Source of the DNA: Cohnella herbarum | Lineage (GTDB): Bacteria; Bacillota; Bacilli; Paenibacillales; Paenibacillaceae | Assembly: GCF_012849095.1 (NCBI RefSeq) | Contig: NZ_CP051680.1 | Coordinates: forward strand, 620,001 to 684,000 | DNA length: 64,000 bases | Direction of reading: 5' to 3' | Part shown: in pieces, positions 1 through 7,976 of the stretch | How positions within the stretch are numbered: the first letter of the stretch is position 1 | Layout of the letters: each line of letters starts with the position of its first letter | Translations under genes and position numbers: made by a program | The notes under the pieces: generated by a model | What the model was told of the DNA's origin: nothing | Seen by the model: only the letters and a program-made list of their open reading frames with translations | The model's database searches: none

Positions 1-605
1 AAGTGATCTGCCTGGATATCCTCATGCCCAGTATGGACGGGTGGAGCGTATTAACCGCGCTGAAGAGCGATCCGGAATTGGCGGACATTCCGGTCGTGAT
101 TATGTCGATGACTAGCGACAAGCAGCTCGGGTATTCGCTTGGCGCCTCGGAATTTCTGACTAAGCCGTTGCAGCAAGATAGACTCATTTCGATAATGGAT
201 AAATACATCTCCGACCGGAAAGAGCACTCCGTGCTCGTGGTCGAGGATGATGCAACGACAAGCGAATTGATGACTAGGCTGCTGCAGAAGGAAGGCTACG
301 CCGTGAAGCAAGCGTCGAACGGTAGAGTAGCTTTGGAACAAATGGAGACGGCGGAGCCGTCTTTGATCTTGCTCGATCTCATGATGCCGGAGATGGACGG
401 ATTTCAATTCGTCGAGGCGTTGCGGAAGCAGGAGCGCTGGGGCGAGATTCCGATCGTGGTGGTGACGGCGAAATCCATCACGTTGGACGATCGGACGAAA
501 TTGAACGGATACGTGAAGGGCGTTATTCAGAAAGGCTCGTTCGATCATAAATCGCTATTGACGGAAATTCGCCGTTACATGGAGGTAACCAAGGAGCATG
601 AGTGA
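1..605 (+). CDS. C-terminal part of a multi-receiver (hybrid kinase-type) signalling protein, partial
   Basis: The frame is open from the window edge, so the start and any kinase or sensor domains lie outside. What remains is the end of one receiver (ICLDILMPSMDGW around the phospho-aspartate, then a LTKPL lysine) followed by a complete second receiver (VVEDD acidic pocket, LLDLMMPEMDG phospho-site, VVVTAK threonine region, then GVIQKGS). Two receivers in tandem at a C-terminus are typical of hybrid histidine kinases that feed phosphorelays. The stop overlaps the start of the next receiver gene by 8 bp, so the two are probably translationally coupled. The kinase part is inferred, not seen. 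Confidence 0.8.
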   Translation, partial: VICLDILMPSMDGWSVLTALKSDPELADIPVVIMSMTSDKQLGYSLGASEFLTKPLQQDRLISIMDKYISDRKEHSVLVVEDDATTSELMTRLLQKEGYAVKQASNGRVALEQMETAEPSLILLDLMMPEMDGFQFVEALRKQERWGEIPIVVVTAKSITLDDRTKLNGYVKGVIQKGSFDHKSLLTEIRRYMEVTKEHE

Positions 606-975
606 ACTACAGACGATACTGCTAGTCGAAGATAACGAGTTAAACCGGGATATGTTATCCCGGCGCCTTATCCGCAAAGGGTATCGGGTTCTGCTAGCCG
701 AGGACGGTAAGCAAGGCGTAGAGCTTGCCGAAGAATTAAGCCCGGATCTGATCCTAATGGACATGAGCTTGCCGGTATTGGACGGTTGGGAAGCGACCCG
801 GATATTGAAGGATTCTCCGAAATCCAAGGGAATTCCGATTATCGCTTTGACCGCGCACGCGATGGCCGGCGACAGAGAGAAGGCTTTCCAGGCGGGGTGC
901 GATGATTTCGATACGAAACCGATCGAACTGGCGCGTCTGATCGAGAAAATGGAAACGGCATTGGCTAAGAAATGA
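598..975 (+). CDS. Single-domain response regulator (CheY-like receiver)
   Basis: A 125-residue stand-alone receiver with no output domain. The acidic pair is in LLVEDNELN near residues 9-12, the phospho-acceptor is D55 in LILMDMSLP, the switch threonine is in ALTAHA, and the conserved lysine is in DTKPIEL. Proteins like this act as phosphate shuttles or as adaptors. It overlaps the upstream multi-receiver gene by 8 bp, and its stop overlaps a possible ATG of the next gene, so the three form one signalling operon. The likely partner is the hybrid protein encoded just upstream. Confidence 0.9.
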   Translation: MSELQTILLVEDNELNRDMLSRRLIRKGYRVLLAEDGKQGVELAEELSPDLILMDMSLPVLDGWEATRILKDSPKSKGIPIIALTAHAMAGDREKAFQAGCDDFDTKPIELARLIEKMETALAKK

Positions 976-998
976 TGTTGAAAGGTGAGAACACAGCT

Positions 999-2030
999 AT
1001 GGATGAGCTCAAGCTATCCAAAATATTAATCGTGGACGATCAGGAATACAATATTAGTTTATTAGAGCGAATTTTAAGCCGGGCGGGCTTTAATCATATT
1101 CATAGCACGATGGATCCGTTGCAAATCGAGAACATTTTAACGGAGCTGGATCCGGACATTATTTTGCTCGATCTGCATATGCCGGGGATGGACGGCCTGC
1201 AAGTACTTAGAATGATTCGGGAGCAATCCGACGCGGATAATTACTTGCCCGTGCTGATGCTTACCGCGGATATGACCCCCGAGGCGAGACAACAAGGTTT
1301 GCAAGCGGGAGTTAACGATTTTCTGACGAAGCCTTACGATCGCACCGAAGTGATTCTTCGAATCAATAATTTACTTCGGACGCGGTACTTACATTTGCAG
1401 TTGCTCCAGCATAAGAACACGCTTGAAGACAAGGTATTGGAACGTACGAACGAGTTGCAGCAAGCCAAATTCGAAATTTTGCAGGTGCTCGGACGAGCGG
1501 CCGAATATCGAGACGATATGACCGGACAGCATACGCAGAGAGTCGGGGATTTATCCGGACTCATCGCTAGCCGCATCGGACTCCCGGAACCGCACGTCGA
1601 TTTAATCCGCAAAGCTGCTCCCCTGCACGACATCGGCAAAATCGGCATCCCGGACGAACTGCTGTTGAAACCGGGCAGGTACGAGCCCCATGAATTCGAT
1701 CGGATGAAATTGCATACGACGATCGGCGAGAGCATTCTGGAAGGCAGTTATTTTAAGGTGTTGAAGCTGGCAGGGACGATCGCGAGGTCTCACCACGAGA
1801 AATGGGACGGTTCAGGATATCCGTACGGGCTTAAGGGCGAAGAGATTCCGATAGAGGCGCGGATCGTGGCGCTCGCCGATTTCTACGATGCGCTGACCCA
1901 TGAGCGACCTTACAAAAGAGCTTGGACGTCGGAAGAGGCAATTACGGAGATCGAGAGACAGAAAGGACTTCACTTCGAACCGCGAATCGTGGAGGCTTTC
2001 TTGCAGATCGTGCATCTCGTGAGAAGCTAG
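999..2030 (+). CDS. Response regulator with receiver and HD-GYP domain (probable cyclic-di-GMP phosphodiesterase)
   Basis: The N-terminal receiver (residues about 5-120) has D58 in ILLDLHMPGMDG and a LTKPYD lysine. A short helical linker follows (about 125-155), then an HD-GYP domain (about 160-335) with the metal-binding HDIGK, the HH pair in SHHEKWDGSGYP and the GYP signature. HD-GYP enzymes hydrolyse cyclic-di-GMP in the cytosol. Upstream in-frame ATGs exist at 972 and 975, but only the ATG at 999 has a ribosome site (AAAGGTGAG at 981-989), so I place the start there. It ends the three-gene signalling operon before a terminator. Confidence 0.88.
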   Translation: MDELKLSKILIVDDQEYNISLLERILSRAGFNHIHSTMDPLQIENILTELDPDIILLDLHMPGMDGLQVLRMIREQSDADNYLPVLMLTADMTPEARQQGLQAGVNDFLTKPYDRTEVILRINNLLRTRYLHLQLLQHKNTLEDKVLERTNELQQAKFEILQVLGRAAEYRDDMTGQHTQRVGDLSGLIASRIGLPEPHVDLIRKAAPLHDIGKIGIPDELLLKPGRYEPHEFDRMKLHTTIGESILEGSYFKVLKLAGTIARSHHEKWDGSGYPYGLKGEEIPIEARIVALADFYDALTHERPYKRAWTSEEAITEIERQKGLHFEPRIVEAFLQIVHLVRS

Positions 2031-2045
2031 GCGAGAACGATAGAC

Positions 2046-2089
2046 GAGGCTATGCACCGCTCATTAGCGAGGGGGCGTAGCCTCTTTTT
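2046..2089 (+). terminator. Rho-independent terminator of the signalling operon
   Basis: GAGGCTA pairs with TAGCCTC across a partly structured loop and is followed by TTTTT. The T-tract touches the stop codon of the convergent AraC gene, so little space separates the two units. Confidence 0.75.
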
Positions 2090-2999
2090 ATCGCTCTTCC
2101 AACGGCGTTAAATAGTAGAAATCGTCCCGATGGCTCTTCCGATAAGCGCCAGGGGTCGTCCCCGTCCATTTCATGAACTGCCGGATGAAGCTTTGAACGT
2201 TCTCGAAACCGATCCGGCGAGAGATATGCTCGAGGCTGTCGCTTCCGTTTAACAGAGCATGCATTGCTTCCTGTCTCCTAAGTATGGCCAAATAATCTCG
2301 CGGCGAAATCCGATAAGTTTCTTGGAACACCCGAGCGCTGTGGCGTTTACTTATCCCGATCTTCTGCGATAGGGTTTCCAGCCAGTTCGTTAGCGGAGCT
2401 CTATCTTCTTCCTCCGCGGTTGCGATGACCAGTTGCTCGATTTCCCTGGCGATTTGATCCGCGAGCGAATCGGACGTTCGGGTTGAAGCGTCCTGCGGCG
2501 ATTCATTGACGTAATAGAGTTCGAGTTCGTTCAAGAACGCGAATAGGCGGTGGAAAATAGCCGATTTGGAGGAGTTGAATTTCAATTGGTTCATGAGCTC
2601 TAAGACGTGAGGACGGATCCGTTCATTCAACGAATGTCCTACCGGCACGTAATTCGGCCTCGAAATCGCCATTCGGCGCAAGAGATCGGCGTCCGAGATT
2701 TGGGCATGGAAGACGAAGTACCGCATAACGTCGGATTGGACAAGCTTGAACTCGTGCAACTGCATGGGCGGGATAATGACGAGATCGCCCGGATGCTGCT
2801 CGATAACCTCTTCGCCGATCGTGCATGTTTGGCAGCCCTCGATCACAAGGTTGATCTCGAACATCAAGTGATGAAGGTGACGATTGCAGATCCATCCTCG
2901 GCTGACTTCGGCCGTATGCGCGCCGTACAAATAAGTTTCGTTCTTAAGGTTCGGAAATATAGAAACGGTTTCCGGTACGGGGGCGCGCTGAACACTCAT
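2088..2999 (-). CDS. AraC-family transcriptional regulator with cupin-type sensor domain
   Basis: The 303-residue protein has an N-terminal cupin-like ligand-binding part (EINLVIEGCQTCTIGEEVIEQ and the HPGDLVIIPPMQLHEF turn) and a C-terminal double helix-turn-helix of AraC type ending in IGFENVQSFIRQFMKWTGTTPGAYRK. An earlier ATG lies nine codons upstream, but AGGAG eight bases before the ATG at 2999 fixes the start. It is divergent from the GH36-like gene across about 140 bp, so it most likely senses a sugar and activates that gene and the dehydrogenase behind it. The ligand is not visible from sequence. Confidence 0.88.
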   Translation of the reverse strand: MSVQRAPVPETVSIFPNLKNETYLYGAHTAEVSRGWICNRHLHHLMFEINLVIEGCQTCTIGEEVIEQHPGDLVIIPPMQLHEFKLVQSDVMRYFVFHAQISDADLLRRMAISRPNYVPVGHSLNERIRPHVLELMNQLKFNSSKSAIFHRLFAFLNELELYYVNESPQDASTRTSDSLADQIAREIEQLVIATAEEEDRAPLTNWLETLSQKIGISKRHSARVFQETYRISPRDYLAILRRQEAMHALLNGSDSLEHISRRIGFENVQSFIRQFMKWTGTTPGAYRKSHRDDFYYLTPLEER

Positions 3000-3138
3000 C
3001 TCATTTTCTCCTGATCGATGTCTCATTTGGTTAATTGCTTATCGAATACTCGACTCCGTTGGTTATATCGGAATACGGACAAGAAACGTATACTTGCATT
3101 ATCCGCTGTAAAGGTTCGATATTGCAATACTCGCGAGA

Positions 3139-4773
3139 ATGGAGATGTATGTATTGGCCATTGATCTCTTGACGATTCCGAACCGGATTTCCGTCGAAAC
3201 CGAATCGGGATGGCGAGCGTTAAGCTCTCACCCGTCCGGAACTTGGAATCTAGACGATATCCGCGTTCGAACGTTATCGTCGTCCGTGGGGCTGACGATC
3301 GGTTTAGCATCAGGCGCAACTCCCGTAACAACGATCAAAGTCCGTTGGGAGACGAGTATCTCCTGTGATGGTCTTCATATTCTCGGGGACCATTGGGAGC
3401 GGGCTTACGGCGATCTGGAATGGCGCGGAATCGTTCCGGAACGAGTCATGCCCTGGTATTTCCTGACTTTCGACGGGCATATCGGTTGCGGCTACGGCGT
3501 GAAAACCGGCGCGAGCGCCTTTTGCTATTGGGAACTGGATAGGGAAGGCATTACGCTTACGCTGGACGTGAGAAGCGGCAATAGAGGGGTTGTTCTGGAA
3601 GATCGGGAGCTGTTAGCCGCTACGGTAGTGACGATGGAAGGAAAAAACGGTGAAACGCCGTTTAAGGTCGCCCAACGCTTCTGCGCCCTTATGTGCGACA
3701 ATCCGGTGTTGCCAACCGAACCGATCTACGGGGGGAATAACTGGTATTACGCTTACGGGAATAGTACGCATGAGAAAATTTTACGCGATTCCGGTTTTAT
3801 CGCTTCGTTAGCTCCGCCCGAAGGCCATCGGCCTTTCATGATTATCGACGACGGTTGGCAAGCGATGAGCGGAGGAGGGGCCTGCAATGGAGGGCCATGG
3901 GAAGGGAATTCCGGTTTTCCTGACATGGGCAGGCTTGCGGGCGAGATGAAAGAGATCGGCGTGCGTCCCGGCCTATGGTGCAGGCCTTTGCTTGTCTCGG
4001 GAGATTCGCCGGAAATACCGGATAGTTGGATCCGGTACCGGACGGCAGGGGGAGCGATTCTCGACCCGAGCCTTCCGGAAGTGCTGGACTACATTTCGGA
4101 CTTTATTGCCCGCATGGTTGGATGGGGTTACGAGCTGCTGAAACACGATTTCACGACGTTCGATCTGTTCGGTCTCTGGGGCTTCGAGATGAAAGGCAAC
4201 GTGAACGCGATTGATGTTCCCTTCGGGGACGGGAGCCGGACTTCCGCGGAGATCGTAGGAAACTTGTATCGCGCGATTGCCGCTGCTTCAGGTCGTAGCG
4301 TCATCATCGGCTGCAATACGGTGAGTCATCTTGCCGCGGGATGTTTCGAGATTCAACGAACCGGCGACGATACGAGCGGCAAGTCATGGGAAAGAACGCG
4401 GTATATGGGCATTAATACAATGGCGTTCAGGATGCCTCAGCATGGAGCTTTCTATAGTCACGACGCGGATTGCATCGGGATCACGGACCGCGTTTCATGG
4501 AAGCAGAATCGGCAGTGGCTGGAATTGCTCGCGGGAAGCGGCACTCCGCTATTCGTCTCCGCGGACCCGGATCGCGTAACGGAAGATCAGGCGGAGGAAT
4601 TGCGCCGCGCGTTTAGGATCGCCTCTCAACCCCTTCCGCCCGGAGAACCGCTCGATTGGTTGACGACGACGTGTCCGGCGGAGTGGATTCTGAACGGCGA
4701 GGTTAAGAAGTTTAAGTGGAACGAACCGATGCCTGACGGGCGTAACGAAGAAGATAACCATTGGTGGAAATAA
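3139..4773 (+). CDS. GH36-like alpha-galactosidase / Sip1-raffinose-synthase-type glycosidase
   Basis: About 544 residues with a beta-rich N-terminal domain (to about 200) and a TIM-barrel after it. Barrel signatures are YGGNNWYYAYG, FMIIDDGWQ (D237/D238), KHDF with D337 as the probable nucleophile, and RTGDDTS (D410/D411) as the probable acid/base, matching clan GH-D enzymes that cleave alpha-galactosides. No signal peptide is seen, so it should act in the cytosol on imported oligosaccharides. The first ATG (3139) lacks a ribosome site; GGAG at 3141-3144 sits nine bases before a TTG at 3154, which may be the true start. It is followed by a Gfo/Idh gene in the same operon. The exact substrate is unknown. 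Confidence 0.8.
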   Translation: MEMYVLAIDLLTIPNRISVETESGWRALSSHPSGTWNLDDIRVRTLSSSVGLTIGLASGATPVTTIKVRWETSISCDGLHILGDHWERAYGDLEWRGIVPERVMPWYFLTFDGHIGCGYGVKTGASAFCYWELDREGITLTLDVRSGNRGVVLEDRELLAATVVTMEGKNGETPFKVAQRFCALMCDNPVLPTEPIYGGNNWYYAYGNSTHEKILRDSGFIASLAPPEGHRPFMIIDDGWQAMSGGGACNGGPWEGNSGFPDMGRLAGEMKEIGVRPGLWCRPLLVSGDSPEIPDSWIRYRTAGGAILDPSLPEVLDYISDFIARMVGWGYELLKHDFTTFDLFGLWGFEMKGNVNAIDVPFGDGSRTSAEIVGNLYRAIAAASGRSVIIGCNTVSHLAAGCFEIQRTGDDTSGKSWERTRYMGINTMAFRMPQHGAFYSHDADCIGITDRVSWKQNRQWLELLAGSGTPLFVSADPDRVTEDQAEELRRAFRIASQPLPPGEPLDWLTTTCPAEWILNGEVKKFKWNEPMPDGRNEEDNHWWK

Positions 4774-4810
4774 TAAAAGAATGGATCTTGTAGAGGAGAA
4801 TTGAGAATAG

Positions 4811-5854
4811 ATGACGGTAAAATATCGAGTCGCCGTCGCAGGCTGCGGCGGCATGGCGAATACTTGGGTGAAATACGCAATCGAACGCGCGGACACGGAA
4901 ATCGTGGCGCTCGTAGACATTAAGCTGGAGTTCGCGCAAGCGATGGCGGACAGGCACGGGATTACCTGCCGTACGTTTACGGATATTTCGCAAGCGATAG
5001 AGGAAACCGGCGCGAATCTCGTATTCGATATTACGATACCTGCCAGCCATTATGCCATCAGCACGGCTTCCATGCAGTTAGGGTGCGACGTGTTCACGGA
5101 GAAACCGCTTGCCGAGACGCTAAGCGAGTGCAAGGAAGTCATCGCGACGTCGGATAGGACGGGACGTACGCATGCCGTGATGCAGAATCGACGTTATGAC
5201 GTTCGAATTCGGGCTTTGCGAGAAATCATTACTTCCGGACAGATCGGAAAGCCGGGTTACGCGGGCGCGGATTTCTTCTTGGGGCCGCATTTCGGCGGGT
5301 TTCGCGATGCCATGGATAGCCCGCTGCTCCTTGATATGGCGATCCATACTTTCGATCAGGCAAGACTTATTCTCGGAGCCGATCCCGTATCCGTATACTG
5401 TCAAGAGTTCAATCCCGCCGGGTCATGGTATGCGGGACAGGCCGCGGCCGTATGCATCTTCGAAATGTCGGACGGATCCATATTCTGCTATCGGGGATCA
5501 TGGTGCGCGGAAGGAGCGCCGACGTCTTGGGAAGCTTCGTGGCGCGTGACGGGAGAGAAGGGGACGGCCATCTGGGATGGCGAAAGCAACCCATATGCCG
5601 AAGCCGTTGCACCCGGCGACCAGGAAGGCAAATTCATTCGCGATTCTGTTCGGATAGACACCGCTGTGCCGGAGCAACGGAGATCTTGTCACGAAAGCTG
5701 CTTGGACGAAATGTTCGCCGCACTCGCCGAAGGACGGAAGGCCGAGACGGATTGCCGCGACAATATTCATAGCATGGCGATGGTGTTCGGCGCGATAGAG
5801 AGCTCCAAGACAGGAAGGAAAGTGATGATTTCCGACCTATTAGGCAAGCGATAG
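4811..5854 (+). CDS. Gfo/Idh/MocA-family NAD(P)-dependent oxidoreductase
   Basis: 347 residues with an N-terminal Rossmann fold (VAGCGGMANTW near residues 8-18, then ALVDIK) and the family signature EKPLAE at about 97-102, where the lysine is catalytic. The C-terminal alpha/beta half holds the substrate and contains LLDMAIHTFDQAR, with the family's histidine. These enzymes oxidise or reduce sugars, inositols or sugar acids. AGGAG precedes the ATG at good spacing, and the gene begins 37 bp after the GH36-like gene, so they are probably cotranscribed. The pairing suggests oxidation of a sugar released by the hydrolase, but the substrate is not known. Confidence 0.87.
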   Translation: MTVKYRVAVAGCGGMANTWVKYAIERADTEIVALVDIKLEFAQAMADRHGITCRTFTDISQAIEETGANLVFDITIPASHYAISTASMQLGCDVFTEKPLAETLSECKEVIATSDRTGRTHAVMQNRRYDVRIRALREIITSGQIGKPGYAGADFFLGPHFGGFRDAMDSPLLLDMAIHTFDQARLILGADPVSVYCQEFNPAGSWYAGQAAAVCIFEMSDGSIFCYRGSWCAEGAPTSWEASWRVTGEKGTAIWDGESNPYAEAVAPGDQEGKFIRDSVRIDTAVPEQRRSCHESCLDEMFAALAEGRKAETDCRDNIHSMAMVFGAIESSKTGRKVMISDLLGKR

Positions 5855-5878
5855 GCATGAAAAAACGACACAAATCTC

Positions 5879-5907
5879 TATTGCAGCTTGACCAACTGTT
5901 GTATAAT
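5879..5907 (+). promoter_or_regulatory. Sigma-A-type promoter of the thymidine kinase gene
   Basis: A perfect -10 TATAAT lies at 5902-5907. The best -35 at 17 bp is TATTGC (5879-5884). It lies 38-43 bp before the TTG start, giving a short leader. Confidence 0.55.
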
Positions 5908-5944
5908 GGTTGCTATCTATTATCATCGTTGCGGAGGTAGCACA

Positions 5945-6529
5945 TTGGCTCAGTTGTATTTCAAATACGGTACGATGAACAGCGGCAAGTCGTTCGAAAT
6001 CATCAAAGTCGCGCACAATTACGAAGAACAAGGCAAACCGGTATTGATCTTCACGCCTTCGATCGATACGCGGAACGGTTCGGACAAGGTAGGATCAAGG
6101 GTAGGTTTTACGCGACCCGCGATTCCGGTGGACGAGAACACGAATTTGTTCGATACCATTCAGCGAATGATCGCGGAATCCGGTCGTTATTTCTGCATCC
6201 TCGTAGACGAAGCGCAATGGTTGAAGAAACATCATATCGTGGAACTAACCCGGGTTGTCGACGACTTGAACATTCCGGTGATGGCTTTCGGCTTGAAGAA
6301 CGATTTCCAGAACGAATTGTTCGAGGGCAGCTACAATCTGCTCGTCTATGCCGATAAAATCGAAGAAATCAAAACGATCTGCTGGTATTGCGATCGCAAA
6401 GCGACGATGGTCATTCGGTTCAAGGACGACGTCCCCGTCAATGAAGGAGAACAAATCCAGGTCGGAGGCAGCGAGGACTACAAGCCCGTATGCCGACGTT
6501 GCTACAACGAAGCGTTTAAGGAGAAATAA
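5945..6529 (+). CDS. tdk: Thymidine kinase (type II)
   Basis: Phosphorylates thymidine to dTMP with ATP in the salvage pathway. The N-terminus is the classic [16 protein letters not shown] with the P-loop at residues 9-16; VDEAQWL carries the catalytic glutamate region; CWYC (146-149) and CRRC (183-186) form the structural zinc site. The 194-residue length is usual for bacterial type II enzymes. Longer in-frame starts exist upstream, but GGAGG at 5932-5936 sits eight bases before the TTG at 5945, and the family N-terminus begins exactly there. It is a single gene between its own promoter and a terminator. Confidence 0.95.
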   Translation: MAQLYFKYGTMNSGKSFEIIKVAHNYEEQGKPVLIFTPSIDTRNGSDKVGSRVGFTRPAIPVDENTNLFDTIQRMIAESGRYFCILVDEAQWLKKHHIVELTRVVDDLNIPVMAFGLKNDFQNELFEGSYNLLVYADKIEEIKTICWYCDRKATMVIRFKDDVPVNEGEQIQVGGSEDYKPVCRRCYNEAFKEK

Positions 6530-6542
6530 AGAGATGTCTTGA

Positions 6543-6579
6543 TAAGGCAGGGGAAGTTTCCCTGCCTTATTTTATTTTC
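6543..6579 (+). terminator. Rho-independent terminator after tdk
   Basis: A perfect ten-base stem TAAGGCAGGG / CCCTGCCTTA with loop GAAGTTT is followed by a T-rich run. Confidence 0.9.
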
Positions 6580-6590
6580 TTTCCCAAAAA

Positions 6591-6626
6591 AAGCGCTTGC
6601 AAAAAAATAAACTTGTATGATATAAC
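6591..6626 (+). promoter_or_regulatory. Promoter of the LacI-type gene with cre-like element
   Basis: TTGCAA (6597-6602) and TATAAC (6621-6626) are separated by 18 bp. The -35 overlaps AAGCGCTT, the palindromic core of catabolite-responsive elements; the surrounding 14 bases match about 8 of the 11 fixed positions of the cre consensus. CcpA control is therefore possible but unproven. Confidence 0.45.
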
Positions 6627-6636
6627 GAGGTTAAAG

Positions 6637-6656
6637 CAATCTAAACGTTTAAATCT
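6637..6656. promoter_or_regulatory. Imperfect LacI-type operator upstream of its own regulator gene
   Basis: The half AATCTAAACGTTTA is identical to the perfect palindrome at 7731-7750, and the site is centred on CG as LacI/GalR operators are. It lies just downstream of the predicted -10 and before the start codon, where bound repressor would block transcription. Autoregulation is inferred. Confidence 0.6.
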
Positions 6657-6673
6657 ATAAACGAGGTGTAGGC

Positions 6674-7714
6674 TTGTCCGAGATCGGCATTAAAGATATC
6701 GCGGCGAAAGCGAACGTATCTACCGCTACAGTGTCGTATGTTCTTAACGGAACGCGCAACGTGAAGCTCAAGACTCGCGAGCGGGTGCTTCGCGTGATCG
6801 AAGAGATGAACTATAAGCCGAATAACGCGGCCCAAAGTCTTAAACGAAAGCGCACGAATACGATCGGCGTTATTGCCGAGGACGTTACCGTGTTTAACGT
6901 GCCGGAGATCATAGACGGGATCAACGACTGCGCGGACCGAATGGACATGCACATCCTGCTGACGAACTTGCGGCTCGACAAGAGAATCGGTCGCGACTTC
7001 GATAGAGTGGAAAGCTATCGCCACTATGCGGACAATGCCGTTTCCGAGCTTCTGAGCAAACAAGTGGAAGGCATTATCTATATCGGCGTTCACCCCCGCG
7101 ATTTGACGGGTTTGATCGATACTTCCGGGAAACCGATCGTCTATACCTATTGTTATACGCAGAAAGATGTATCGATTCAGTATCATGACGAACAAGCTTC
7201 GTACGAAGCGATGACTTATCTGGTGACCAAAGGACACAAGCGCATCGGAATCATCAGCGGGGCAATGGACTCGATCCCGTCCCGGCTTCGGTTTAACGGT
7301 TTCTACAAGGCGGTGACGGAGTATGAGTTGCCGTTCGATCCGCAATTGATCAAGATGGGCAACTGGGAGGCCGAATCCGGTTACCGGCTGACGAGAGAAC
7401 TATTCGAGCTTGAAGTCAGGCCGACGGCCATCTTGGCGATGAACGACGTGATGGCTGTAGGGGTTATGCGCGCCGCAGCCGAGATGAACATTCAAATTCC
7501 GAGGGATCTGTCCGTTATCGGATTCGACAACCGGGAATTCAGCGAATATTTAATTCCTCGCATTACGACTATGGATTTGCCGCTCCACGAAATCGGATAC
7601 CGGGCAATGGAATCGCTCTCGCTTCTTATTAAGGGCGAGCAGGCAGAACTCAAGCCGATGCCGAAATGCAGACTCATCGAAAGAGATTCCGTAGCGCCTC
7701 CCCGCACTAGCTAG
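6674..7714 (+). CDS. LacI/GalR-family transcriptional repressor
   Basis: 346 residues. The N-terminal helix-turn-helix is IKDIAAKANVSTATVSYVLNG (about 5-25) with the hinge helix NNAAQSLKRKRTNTIGV behind it; the rest is a periplasmic-binding-protein-like effector domain, with the family motifs GIISG, PTAILAMND and LSVIGFDN. The start is a TTG preceded by GAGGTG. One operator-like site lies in front of the gene and a perfect 20-bp copy behind it, so it probably regulates itself and the large secreted protein gene downstream. The effector is likely a sugar. Confidence 0.92.
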   Translation: MSEIGIKDIAAKANVSTATVSYVLNGTRNVKLKTRERVLRVIEEMNYKPNNAAQSLKRKRTNTIGVIAEDVTVFNVPEIIDGINDCADRMDMHILLTNLRLDKRIGRDFDRVESYRHYADNAVSELLSKQVEGIIYIGVHPRDLTGLIDTSGKPIVYTYCYTQKDVSIQYHDEQASYEAMTYLVTKGHKRIGIISGAMDSIPSRLRFNGFYKAVTEYELPFDPQLIKMGNWEAESGYRLTRELFELEVRPTAILAMNDVMAVGVMRAAAEMNIQIPRDLSVIGFDNREFSEYLIPRITTMDLPLHEIGYRAMESLSLLIKGEQAELKPMPKCRLIERDSVAPPRTS

Positions 7715-7730
7715 TTTTTTTTCATAGTAA

Positions 7731-7750
7731 AATCTAAACGTTTAGATTTC
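7731..7750. promoter_or_regulatory. Perfect 20-bp palindromic operator, probable LacI-family binding site
   Basis: AAATCTAAACGTTTAGATTT is fully symmetric around a central CG. It lies 17 bp after the lacI-type stop codon and upstream of the DUF5695 gene. It shares fourteen bases with the site at 6637-6656, so one repressor likely binds both. Confidence 0.72.
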
Positions 7751-7804
7751 TGTTGTTCGACATTCGCTAGTCCTTATCCATCCTATTCCGCTTCGATTTC
7801 CGTA

Positions 7805-7860
7805 CCCTATTCCTTCTAGCAGGCTATCGCATGCGCTTTGAGGAACGGGGTTTTTATTTT
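7805..7860 (+). terminator. Terminator-like hairpin in the leader of the DUF5695 gene
   Basis: CCC-TA-TTCCT pairs with AGGAA-C-GGG across a 27-base loop and is followed by a run of T with one A. It may terminate the lacI-type transcript, or act as an attenuator if the promoter for the next gene lies at the operator upstream. The rest of 7751-7976 shows no riboswitch I recognise. Confidence 0.5.
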
Positions 7861-7976
7861 CGCCGAAAGGGGGTGAATGCCAGTCGGATAAAACCGCGAA
7901 AGGAAGAGAGAGTTTTTCGACAACCAGAAGGAGGAGACCCAACTGTAATAAACAGTAAACCAAGGAGGAACAGTTG

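Noticed and set aside
7861..7976. T-box or c-di-GMP riboswitch in the DUF5695 leader
   Set aside because: ACCGCG and GAAAGG fragments resemble pieces of such elements, but the conserved T-box sequence and the c-di-GMP aptamer core are missing.
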